Positions 45,307 through 53,732 of a stretch of 64,000 nt of DNA are shown in pieces; within the stretch, counting starts at the first letter, position 1, and every line of letters begins with the position of its first letter. The DNA is from Pantoea sp. Aalb (lineage in GTDB: Bacteria; Pseudomonadota; Gammaproteobacteria; Enterobacterales; Enterobacteriaceae). The notes under the pieces were generated by a model. That model did not search any database. It worked only from the letters and a program-made list of their open reading frames with translations, and was not told the origin of the DNA. The position numbers and the translations under genes were made by a program. Location: positions 1 to 64,000 of the forward strand of contig NZ_SZZU01000001.1 of the NCBI RefSeq assembly GCF_009829985.1. The letters are read 5' to 3'.

Positions 45307-47823
45307 TCAAAAAGCAGTACTTTGGTAAGGAATTATAGGATGACGAAAAATATCATTTTCATTTGAAGAGTCATGAGTATTAAAACCACGTAGCTCAATA
45401 TTAAACGAAATTTGATTATCATCACGAATATTATTGTTATCTAAAATATTACTTTTATGCTTATATCCTAGACGAATAGCATAACAACATGAATTATATT
45501 GAATACTTAATAATTGTTCAATTGATCTATTATTATGGAGATCATAATAATAACTTCCTACCATTGACCAATCATTAATAATAGGCCATTTTGCCGTGAT
45601 ACCTAACTGTGATACTCCAGAATTATATAAATTATTTAAAAATTTTGGATGATTAATAACTTCAGATACATATTTAGGATTAGTATAACGATAACTTAAT
45701 TGTAACGTACGATTATTGTCTACATGATAATCTATAATTGTATTACCCTGTAGTATATTATTAAATTGAGTATTATACCTTAGCTCCGCACTCATCTTCC
45801 AATAATCATTTATTTGCCAATAAGTATTGCTTGCCCAAGTTATTTTACTATTACCTTCGTTTCTATTCATGTTTTTTTTATTTATAAAATACGGATCAAA
45901 TGAATATGCTTGACCTACAGATAGTCTAAAACGTTCAAGAAAATTATTATCGTAAATACGGGTAGTAACTCCTGTTCTTAATTCATTAGCTGAAGTTATA
46001 CGATCTAATCCACTGTATGTTCGATCACGAAATAAACTATTATAATTGGTTTGTAATATTTTTGAATCATAAAGATAAATATTATTTTGATCACAATATG
46101 GAATATATAAATATTGAACATGTGGTTCTATTGTTTGTGTATATCCTTTTGTTATTTGACGGTCTAAAAACATATAACTATCAATTTTAAATTCAGGTAA
46201 TATTCGACTAACTGAAGTTTTTAATAAACCACCATGATTCAATGAATTTATATTATTAGATTTTATATTATTATTATAATAATTAACTCCATCTTGTTTA
46301 TAAGATGTTGCTAATAATTTGAACTGACTGTTCAACCTAATCCAATTATTAAAAAATGGGAAATTTATAGTTGGCTCAAAATGCAGGCGAGTCGTTTGAG
46401 GCATATAACGATTTACATTCTTGAATTTTACAGCTTGACTATAAATATGAATATTAAATGGTCCAATATTATTTTGATAATTTACATCAAGTTGTGGAAT
46501 TGCTCGATATAAATTATAAAGTTTATTATTTCTATCAAAAATTTGAAAATCTTTAATAGAAAAAGTAGAATCCCAATGAGAAAATGTATTATATAAATTT
46601 AGTTGTTGTTTACCATCAACATCATTAAAATTTATATAATCAAAATCTTTCAAGTAATTTGGATTACTTATCCTAGTATAGTTTAAATTAAAGCGCCAAT
46701 GCTGATTAAATAATCCATCATGATGCCAATAAAATAACCATTTATCATAGTTATTGAATTTTCTTTTGACAGAATTTTGAGATTCTTCATTATGTTTTTT
46801 AAAATGGTTATTGAATGTATTGAAAGGTAAATAATTTAAATTTAATATACCTTGACCAAAATGAGTTAAATAACGAAATTCATTTTGCAAATACAAGCCA
46901 CGATTGGTTATATATTGAGGTATAATAGTAACATCAGCCTGAGAGGCAATATTCCAATAATATGGAAACTGAAGTTTAAACCCGTTGTTAACATCATAAT
47001 TAAAACTAGGAGATAAAAACCCTGAACGACGATGGTCTCCAGTCGGTAGTTGTAAATAAGGGCTATAAAATATAGGTATATTGCCAATTTTAAAGCGAGC
47101 ATTCCAAATTTTAGCTAATTCTTCTTCACGATCTTGAATTATAGTTGAACCAACTATACTCCAACTATTAAAATTTGGTAAGCATGATGTAAAGCTGCCA
47201 TTTTCCATAATTGTATAACGGCCATAATTACGTAATTTTATTTTCTCAGCAGCACCTCTACCTTGGCGACCTACTAGCTGATATTCGCCATTCCATACAT
47301 TAATATCTTTAGTATTCAAATCTGTCCATACTTTTTTGCCTTTAAGAATTATTTGATTATCATCATAATGTACATGACCTAAAGCATCAATAGTGTGTAT
47401 CGGTACTTTATCTTGATCTTGATTTTTTAACTGTTTTTTATGAAATCGTATTTTATCAGCATGTAAATTACTATTACCTTGTTGTAAATTAACATTACCA
47501 TTGAATTCTATATATTTTGGATAGGTACCATTAGCGAAATTAGATTTAATGGTAATTGGTGGGTTATTTTTATTGTGATTACTATTGGTTACAGAAGATT
47601 TATTACTTGGTGTATTTTGAATACATTTTGACATTAAATTATTAGAATCAGATTTAATAGTAATTGGTAGGTTATTTTTATTGTGATTACTATTGGTTAC
47701 AGAAGATTTATTACTTGGTGTATTTTGAATACATTTTGATATTAAATTATTAGCATATAAACACTTATTATAAATCGTTAAACTAACTATAGTAGATAGT
47801 AAAGTAATTATATATTTTTTCAT
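45307..47823 (-). CDS. lptD: LPS-assembly outer membrane protein LptD
   Basis: The 838-aa beta-barrel (E. coli 784) inserts LPS into the outer leaflet with LptE. A signal peptide of about 24 residues ends near CLYANN. The OstA/LptA-like periplasmic domain has VHYDDNQIILKG and LNTKDINVWNGEYQLVGRQGRG; the barrel follows with IFYSPYLQLPTGDHRRSGFL, LFRDRTYSGLDRI and NSCCYAIRLGYKH. Disulfide cysteines equivalent to E. coli C31, C173, C724 and C725 are visible. Residues 24-95 are two near-identical 36-aa copies, each with SKCIQNTP, so C31 has a twin at C67. This accounts for most of the extra length. Confidence 0.96.
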   Translation of the reverse strand: MKKYIITLLSTIVSLTIYNKCLYANNLISKCIQNTPSNKSSVTNSNHNKNNLPITIKSDSNNLMSKCIQNTPSNKSSVTNSNHNKNNPPITIKSNFANGTYPKYIEFNGNVNLQQGNSNLHADKIRFHKKQLKNQDQDKVPIHTIDALGHVHYDDNQIILKGKKVWTDLNTKDINVWNGEYQLVGRQGRGAAEKIKLRNYGRYTIMENGSFTSCLPNFNSWSIVGSTIIQDREEELAKIWNARFKIGNIPIFYSPYLQLPTGDHRRSGFLSPSFNYDVNNGFKLQFPYYWNIASQADVTIIPQYITNRGLYLQNEFRYLTHFGQGILNLNYLPFNTFNNHFKKHNEESQNSVKRKFNNYDKWLFYWHHDGLFNQHWRFNLNYTRISNPNYLKDFDYINFNDVDGKQQLNLYNTFSHWDSTFSIKDFQIFDRNNKLYNLYRAIPQLDVNYQNNIGPFNIHIYSQAVKFKNVNRYMPQTTRLHFEPTINFPFFNNWIRLNSQFKLLATSYKQDGVNYYNNNIKSNNINSLNHGGLLKTSVSRILPEFKIDSYMFLDRQITKGYTQTIEPHVQYLYIPYCDQNNIYLYDSKILQTNYNSLFRDRTYSGLDRITSANELRTGVTTRIYDNNFLERFRLSVGQAYSFDPYFINKKNMNRNEGNSKITWASNTYWQINDYWKMSAELRYNTQFNNILQGNTIIDYHVDNNRTLQLSYRYTNPKYVSEVINHPKFLNNLYNSGVSQLGITAKWPIINDWSMVGSYYYDLHNNRSIEQLLSIQYNSCCYAIRLGYKHKSNILDNNNIRDDNQISFNIELRGFNTHDSSNENDIFRHPIIPYQSTAF
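47543..47753. repeat. 108-bp in-frame tandem duplication inside lptD
   Basis: Unit 1 starts at 47543 and unit 2 at 47651; the second copy can be followed to 47753. Only three mismatches are seen. Period 108 bp equals 36 codons, so the frame is kept. The high identity points to a recent event. Confidence 0.9.
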
Positions 47824-48460
47824 ACGTAGTCTTAATAATTCCCTGAAACATATATTATGTTGATAATTTTATTATGAACTAATACAATGTTGTCCTTAAC
47901 AATATTAACATAATATAATGATAATTAAATATTGTTTCTTTTATTATTTAATAATATTATGATTTTAATAAATTGAGAGATAAATTAAATATAATTTATA
48001 AATCTAAATCTAAATCTAAATCTAAATCTAAATCTAAATCTAAATCTAAATAATCTATTTTTTTATTTTTATCTTATTATTAAATTTTAATTTAATACAT
48101 GTAAAATTATTCTTTAAAATAATTGTACTTTAAGATTATGTTTATTTATTTTGCTCTTTACATAAAGAAGCAGTATATCATCATATTAATATCTACTTTA
48201 ATGAAACTCTAACTATTGTTGTATTATTATGCTATATCATTATAACAAATTCTAATATTTATTTGTTTATGCTTATTTATACTAAGTAATAAATTTTATA
48301 TAAAAAATAGATAATCAGTCAATTAAGTTTAATTTCATTTAAGAAAATACTTTTTAAAAGTAGTTAATGTAGTGTAGTTATTAATATAATTGATTATGAT
48401 GTAAATTTTTATAATAAAGTATTATGATAGTAAAATATCATACATAATAATAGTAAAATA
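47824..48460. other. spacer between lptD and leuD with short tandem repeats
   Basis: About 640 bp contain the lptD promoter (reading left) and the 3' end of the leu operon. Apart from the AAATCT array and the 23-bp duplication listed separately, the sequence is A/T-rich without recognisable genes. Many E. coli genes between lptD and leuD, such as djlA, rluA, rapA, polB, araBAD, thiBPQ and the sgr genes, are absent. Confidence 0.45.
48000..48047. repeat. hexanucleotide microsatellite (AAATCT)8
   Basis: Eight perfect tandem copies of aaatct run from 48000 to 48047, followed by aaat. It lies 177 bp upstream of the lptD start codon. Perfect arrays of this length are rare in bacteria and usually vary in copy number by slippage. 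Confidence 0.95.
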
Positions 48461-48472
48461 TCATACATAATA
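48427..48472. repeat. 23-bp perfect tandem duplication across the leuD stop
   Basis: The unit at 48427-48449 is repeated exactly at 48450-48472. The second copy contains the leuD stop codon (48461-48463) and its last three sense codons (Tyr-Tyr-Val). Confidence 0.9.
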
Positions 48473-49087
48473 CTTGCTATGAATTATTCTTTTAAAAATA
48501 TCAAAATTTTCGTAATTTATGATTTTAGCTTCGTGTTGTAATGTTAAGCTGATATCATCAAGCCCGTTAATCATACAGTTACGACTAATGTTATCTATGT
48601 AAAATCTATAGTTTTTATTATTAGCTATGACTATTTGTTCTTCTAAATCTACTTCAAAAAAAATACCTGGTTGATTATTAACTAATTGAAACATAGATTC
48701 TATATTTGATGCAGATAATTTTACTGGTAGAAGTTGATTTTTTAAACTGTTAGTATAAAAAATATCAGCGAAACTTGATGCAATTATCACTTGAAATCCA
48801 AAGTCAATAAGTGCCCATAATGCATGTTCACGTGAAGATCCACAACCAAAATTTTCACGAGTAAGTAAAATAGTAGCATATTGATATTCTGATTTATTTA
48901 AGACAAAGTTAGTTTTTGGTATAAAACCTTCATCATCCTCAAATCGCCAGTTATGGAATAAATGTGAACCGAAACCAGTACGAGTTACTTTTTGTAAGAA
49001 TTGTTTTGGAATAATTGCATCAGTATCAACATTTGCATTATCTAGTGGTACTACGATTCCTTTATGTTTAGTAAATTTTTTTACCAT
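48461..49087 (-). CDS. leuD: 3-isopropylmalate dehydratase small subunit LeuD
   Basis: The 208-aa subunit (E. coli 201) pairs with LeuC. HKGIVVPLDNANVDTDAIIPKQFLQKV, RENFGCGSSREHALWAL and SFADIFYTNSLKNQLLPV are the family blocks. The C-terminus is about 7 residues longer than in E. coli and ends inside a 23-bp tandem repeat, so the original stop was probably lost and replaced. It is the last gene of leuABCD, 16 nt after leuC. Confidence 0.96.
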   Translation of the reverse strand: MVKKFTKHKGIVVPLDNANVDTDAIIPKQFLQKVTRTGFGSHLFHNWRFEDDEGFIPKTNFVLNKSEYQYATILLTRENFGCGSSREHALWALIDFGFQVIIASSFADIFYTNSLKNQLLPVKLSASNIESMFQLVNNQPGIFFEVDLEEQIVIANNKNYRFYIDNISRNCMINGLDDISLTLQHEAKIINYENFDIFKRIIHSKYYV

Positions 49088-49103
49088 GATTTTTCTTAAT
49101 ATA

Positions 49104-50501
49104 TTAAATAAATTGACGAATATCTGAAAAACGACCTTTTACTGCAGCAGCAGCAGCCATAGCAGGACTCATTAGATGAGTACGTCCACCTCGACCTTGG
49201 CGATTTTCAAAATTGCGGTTGCTAGTTGAAGCACAGCGTTCTCCAGGATTAAGTTGATCATTATTCATAGCTAAACACATTGAGCAACCTGGAAGACGCC
49301 ATTCAAATCCAGCATTTAAAAAAATTTTATCTAATCCTTCTTTTTCTGCTTGTATTTTTACTTGATTAGAACCAGGTACAATAAGAGCCATGACATTCGA
49401 TGCAACTTTACGTCCTTTGACAATTTCTGCAACTACACGTAAATCTTCAATACGTGAATTAGTACAAGATCCAATAAATACTTTATTAATAGTGATATCA
49501 GTTAGCTTAACACCTGGTTTAAGATCCATATAAGATAATGCTTTCTCTACAGATGCTCTTTCAACTGGATCATCAAATAATAGTGGATGAGGAATAGTTT
49601 GATCGATTGCTATTACTTGACTAGGATTAGTTCCCCATGTGATTTGTGGAGCAATATCAGTTACATTTAATGTTTTGATAGAATCAAATATAGCGTTATT
49701 ATCAGATTTTAAAGTATGCCAATAGGCAATAGCTTTCTTCCATTGTTCACCTTTCGGTGAAAATCTTTTTTTCTTTAAATATTTAAATGTAGTATTATCT
49801 GGTGCAATAATACTAGCTTTAGCACCCATTTCAATTGACATATTGCATAAAGTCATACGACTTTCCATGCTCATTGCTTGAATTACTGATCCATGAAATT
49901 CTACAACATAACCACTACCTCCAGCACTGCCAATTTTGCTGATAATAAAAAGAATTATATCTTTAGCAGTAATATATGGATGGATATGGCCTAAAACTTC
50001 AATTTGCATTGTTTTAGCACGATCTTGTTTTAAAGTTTGCGTTGCGAGTACATGTTCTACCTCTGATGTGCCAATTCCAAATGCTAAAGCACCAAATGCT
50101 CCGTGAGTAGCAGTATGAGAATCTCCACATACTATTGTCATTCCTGGTAAAATAATACCTTGTTCAGGAGCGATAACGTGAACAATACCATGAAATGGAT
50201 GATGTAAATCATATAATTCGATATTAAAGTCAGAGCAATTTTTTATTAATTCTTGCATTTGAATTCGAGCCATCTCACCAGATGCGTTAATATTTTTTGT
50301 TTTAGTAGAGACATTATGATCCATGGTGGCAAATGTTTTAGATGGTTGTCGTACAGTACGACCATTTATTCGTAGTCTATGAAAAGCTTGTGGTGATGTG
50401 ACTTCATGAATTAAATGACGATCAATATATATCAATGGAGTTTCATTAGGTGCTTCATAGACAACATGTGAATCAAATAACTTCTGGTATAAGTTTTTCA
50501 T
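49104..50501 (-). CDS. leuC: 3-isopropylmalate dehydratase large subunit LeuC
   Basis: The 465-aa aconitase-family subunit (E. coli 466) carries the 4Fe-4S cluster: GSCTNSR and CSMCLAMN give the three cysteines (near 346, 406 and 409). DSHTATHGAFGALAFGIGTSEVEHVLATQ is clear. I chose the ATG at 50501: MKNLYQKLFDSHVVYEA aligns with E. coli, with aaggaa upstream. It overlaps the end of leuB by 29 bp. Confidence 0.97.
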   Translation of the reverse strand: MKNLYQKLFDSHVVYEAPNETPLIYIDRHLIHEVTSPQAFHRLRINGRTVRQPSKTFATMDHNVSTKTKNINASGEMARIQMQELIKNCSDFNIELYDLHHPFHGIVHVIAPEQGIILPGMTIVCGDSHTATHGAFGALAFGIGTSEVEHVLATQTLKQDRAKTMQIEVLGHIHPYITAKDIILFIISKIGSAGGSGYVVEFHGSVIQAMSMESRMTLCNMSIEMGAKASIIAPDNTTFKYLKKKRFSPKGEQWKKAIAYWHTLKSDNNAIFDSIKTLNVTDIAPQITWGTNPSQVIAIDQTIPHPLLFDDPVERASVEKALSYMDLKPGVKLTDITINKVFIGSCTNSRIEDLRVVAEIVKGRKVASNVMALIVPGSNQVKIQAEKEGLDKIFLNAGFEWRLPGCSMCLAMNNDQLNPGERCASTSNRNFENRQGRGGRTHLMSPAMAAAAAVKGRFSDIRQFI

Positions 50502-51603
50502 TTTTATTTTCCTTAACAATAAAACTCGCAATGATACTACCCATTTCATCAGTATTTACAGTGATAGCAGATGGATTATTAGTTAGTAAATCACAAGTTC
50601 TATAGCCTGCTTCTAATGTTTGACTGATAGCACGCTCGATGCTATCAGCAGCTTCATTAGCATTAAGGCTATATCTTAATAATAAGGATAGAGAAAGAAT
50701 TTGTGCTATTGGATTAGCTATATTTTGACCTGCAATATCTGGTGCAGAACCTCCTGCTGGCTCGTATAATCCAAAACCATTTTCATTTAAACTAGCAGAT
50801 GGCAACATACCTATTGAACCAGTAATCATGGCACATTCATCAGAAATAATATCGCCAAATAAGTTAGAACATAATAGTACATCAAATTGTGATGGTTCCT
50901 TAATAAGTTGCATTGTAGCATTATCAATATACATATGCTCTAATTGAACATCTGGATAAAATTTAATAGCAATATCATTAACAATTTCACGCCACATTAT
51001 AGAGCTTTGTAAAACATTAGCTTTATCGATAGAAGTCACTTTGTTACGACGCTTACGAGCAGCTTTAAAGGCAATATGTGCGATACGTTCGATTTCAAAA
51101 TAATAATAAATTTCAGTATCAAATGCATGTTCGTATGGTCCATTGCCTTTACGACCTTTTGGAGTTCCAAAATAAATACCTCCAGTTAATTCACGTACAC
51201 AAAGAATATTAAATCCACGAGAAGCAATATCGTTACGCAAAGGACTAAACATTTCCATTCCTTTAAAAAGCACTGCAGGACGTATATTACTAAATAATTT
51301 AAAATATTTACGTAATGGTAATAAAGCACCACATTCTGGTTGTTTATTTAATGGAAGATAATGCCATTTATTTCCCCCTACTGAACCTAAAAGAATAGCA
51401 TCTGATTGTTTAGCACCAAAAAGAGAACATGAAGGTAATGGATCTCCGTAACGATCGATAGCTATACCACCTATATCATATTCACTAGTAGTTATATGTA
51501 GGTCAAAACAAGTACAAATTACATTTAAAATTTTTATAGCTTGTCCCATTACTTCTGGACCAATGCCATCACCAGACATGACTGCTATATGAAAATTTTT
51601 CAT
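50473..51603 (-). CDS. leuB: 3-isopropylmalate dehydrogenase LeuB
   Basis: The 376-aa enzyme (E. coli 363) oxidatively decarboxylates 3-isopropylmalate with NAD+. GDGIGPEVM, ELTGGIYFG, SNLFGDIISDE and EPAGGSAPDIAGQNIANP are present. The C-terminus continues past the usual end (IIASFIV) for about 12 more residues, KENKNEKLIPEVI, reading in another frame over the leuC ribosome site and start. This suggests loss of the old stop and translational coupling to leuC. Confidence 0.97.
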   Translation of the reverse strand: MKNFHIAVMSGDGIGPEVMGQAIKILNVICTCFDLHITTSEYDIGGIAIDRYGDPLPSCSLFGAKQSDAILLGSVGGNKWHYLPLNKQPECGALLPLRKYFKLFSNIRPAVLFKGMEMFSPLRNDIASRGFNILCVRELTGGIYFGTPKGRKGNGPYEHAFDTEIYYYFEIERIAHIAFKAARKRRNKVTSIDKANVLQSSIMWREIVNDIAIKFYPDVQLEHMYIDNATMQLIKEPSQFDVLLCSNLFGDIISDECAMITGSIGMLPSASLNENGFGLYEPAGGSAPDIAGQNIANPIAQILSLSLLLRYSLNANEAADSIERAISQTLEAGYRTCDLLTNNPSAITVNTDEMGSIIASFIVKENKNEKLIPEVI

Positions 51604-51620
51604 AATTATACCATTCTATG

Positions 51621-53186
51621 TTAAAATACTTTATTATGTTCATTAAATTTACGATGTAATAACTCTTTCTTAACTTGTTTAGCTTTAAAAATGCTATTTA
51701 ACGCATTTTCCATCGCTTTTGCAGAAGATTCAACGATATCAGTTGCTAAACCGACTCCATGAAATTTACGACAGTAGTATTTGACAACAATATCTACTTG
51801 ACCAAGTGCATTTTTACCGTGACCTTTAGAGCTTAATTTGTAGGTTAAAAGTTCTACTTCAAAACCAACAATGCGATTAATTGCTTGGTAAATAGCATCT
51901 ACAGGACCGTTACCAGTAGCAGCATCAGCTTTTATTTCATTACCACATTTCATTTGTACAGAAGCAGTTGCCATTATATTTGTTCCAGTATGAATATTGA
52001 ATGATTTAAGTTGAAAGTATTCTACTTCTTCATTTTGTTGATTAATAAACGCTAGAGCTTCCAAATCATAATCAAATACTTGACCTTTTTTATCTGCTAA
52101 CTTTAAAAAAGCATCATATAATCTATCTAAGTTATAATCAGAATCTTTATAACCCATTTCTTCCATACGATATTTTACGGCTGATCTACCTGATCTTGAT
52201 GTTAAATTTAATTGAATTTTATGCAAGCCAATAGATTCTGGATTTAAAATCTCATAGTTCTTACGATTTTTTAATACTCCATCTTGATGAATTCCAGAGG
52301 AGTGAGCAAAAGCATTTGAACCAATTATTGCTTTATTAGCTGGAATTGGCATATTACAAATTTGACTAATAATTTGACTAGTACGATATATTTCTTTACA
52401 GTTAATATTAGTGTATACTTTCATCATATTTTGACGTGTTTTTATAGCCATAATAATTTCTTCTAGTGCACAATTACCAGCACGTTCACCTAAACCATTT
52501 AACGTCCCTTCAATTTGTCTTGCTCCAGCTAATATAGCAGCAATAGAATTACCTGTTGCCATACCAAGATCATTATGTGTATGTACTGAAATAATTGCTT
52601 TATCAATATTTGGCACACGGTTGATTAATTCCATAATAATTCCTGCGTATTCATTTGGAAATGTATAACCTACAGTATCTGGAATATTAATAGTAGTAGC
52701 TCCAGCATTTATAGTAGCCTCAACTATTCGGCATAAATCATCAAGTGGAGTACGACCACCATCTTCGCAAGAAAATTCTACATCATTAGTATAATTACGA
52801 GCTCTCTTAGTCATATAAACAGCACGTTCAATGATTTTTGGCATTGTACTATGTAATTTAGTAGTAATATGTATTGGTGAAGTAGCAATAAAAATATGTA
52901 TACGAAAGGCTTCTGAACTACACAATGCTTTATAAGCAGCATCAATATCTTGCTCTACGCATCGTGCCAAACTACAGATTCGGCTATTTTTAATATTATT
53001 AGCTATAGTTTGTATAGATTCGAAATCTCCTGGAGATGAAATTGCAAAACCAGCTTCTATGATGTCTATACCCATCCTTTCTAATGCTAGAGCGATTTGT
53101 AATTTTTTTTTTACACTTAAGCTAGCTTGTAATGATTGTTCACCATCACGTAAAGTTGTATCAAAAATAATAATTTGTTGGCTCAT
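51621..53186 (-). CDS. leuA: 2-isopropylmalate synthase LeuA
   Basis: The 521-aa enzyme (E. coli 523) condenses 2-oxoisovalerate with acetyl-CoA, the committed leucine step. The HMGL-like barrel has FDTTLRDGEQ and SVHTHNDLGMATGN with metal ligands, and GLGERAGNCALEE. The C-terminal regulatory domain (about 390-521) has AATGNGPVDAIYQAINRI. I chose the ATG at 53186 (MSQQIIIFDTTLRDGEQ), 8 nt after aagga. ATG two codons upstream is too close to that site, and one at 53243 would run into the attenuator. It is the first gene of leuABCD. Confidence 0.97.
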   Translation of the reverse strand: MSQQIIIFDTTLRDGEQSLQASLSVKKKLQIALALERMGIDIIEAGFAISSPGDFESIQTIANNIKNSRICSLARCVEQDIDAAYKALCSSEAFRIHIFIATSPIHITTKLHSTMPKIIERAVYMTKRARNYTNDVEFSCEDGGRTPLDDLCRIVEATINAGATTINIPDTVGYTFPNEYAGIIMELINRVPNIDKAIISVHTHNDLGMATGNSIAAILAGARQIEGTLNGLGERAGNCALEEIIMAIKTRQNMMKVYTNINCKEIYRTSQIISQICNMPIPANKAIIGSNAFAHSSGIHQDGVLKNRKNYEILNPESIGLHKIQLNLTSRSGRSAVKYRMEEMGYKDSDYNLDRLYDAFLKLADKKGQVFDYDLEALAFINQQNEEVEYFQLKSFNIHTGTNIMATASVQMKCGNEIKADAATGNGPVDAIYQAINRIVGFEVELLTYKLSSKGHGKNALGQVDIVVKYYCRKFHGVGLATDIVESSAKAMENALNSIFKAKQVKKELLHRKFNEHNKVF

Positions 53187-53228
53187 AATCATGTTCCTTA
53201 TAATGTTACTTAGACATTTTAATATCTT

Positions 53229-53292
53229 TAATGTAATTAGCATAAAAAAAACCCGCGATTAAGCGGGGGGAGGGGTTATGCTAATTACATTA
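53229..53292 (-). promoter_or_regulatory. leu attenuator hairpin enclosed by a 17-bp inverted repeat
   Basis: On the minus strand, cccgc-ttaatc-gcggg followed by eight T (53267 down to 53244) is a rho-independent terminator, resembling the E. coli leu attenuator. Around it, taatgtaattagcataa (53229-53245) and its exact complement at 53276-53292 form a second, perfect 17-bp stem that overlaps part of the T tract. The structure ends 42 nt before the leuA ATG. No ATG-started leader peptide with Leu codons is found in the 250 bp upstream, so classical attenuation seems broken. Confidence 0.85.
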
Positions 53293-53732
53293 TAATTAAT
53301 TATTAATTTTGATTATTATCAATCTTAATTCTAATAATCAAAGCAAATTATTTCAATAAGATATTTATTATCAATGAAATAAAGAAAACACCTAATAAAA
53401 ATATTATTTATTATTTAATTTTAATAAATTAATAATTAAATTTTTTAAATTAAATAGATATAATTATTAAATATATAATATTTATTTAAAATTCTCTTAT
53501 TTCTTCTAATAACTTAATATCTAATATTTTTTATAAATTAAAAATTAAATAACATTAGTAAAATTTATAAATTAACTATTATTTACATGAAATAAATAAA
53601 TTCTATTTTTATATTTTAAAAAGATTAATTTTTTATTATTAATAAACGAATAGACACTGAAATACTATTGACATAGTGTAAATTAGAATTGAGTTAAGTA
53701 ATCGAATTCCTCGATTATAGAGGAGATAGAAA
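53293..53732. other. divergent leu / ilvIH control region (leuO lost)
   Basis: In E. coli the regulator leuO lies between leuL and ilvI. Here 440 bp of A/T-rich sequence have no gene. TTGACA at 53668-53673 and TAGACA at 53651-53656 are possible -35 elements for ilvIH, with TAGTGT at 53674-53679 the best partner for the latter (17-nt spacing). These are weak. Confidence 0.4.

Noticed and set aside
48000..48047. Possible CRISPR array or telomere-like repeat
   Set aside because: The unit is a 6-bp perfect microsatellite with no spacers, and no cas genes are in the window.
53293..53540. leuL leader peptide upstream of the leu attenuator
   Set aside because: I read the minus strand of this interval and found no ATG followed by a usable frame with Leu codons; the one ATG is followed directly by a stop.
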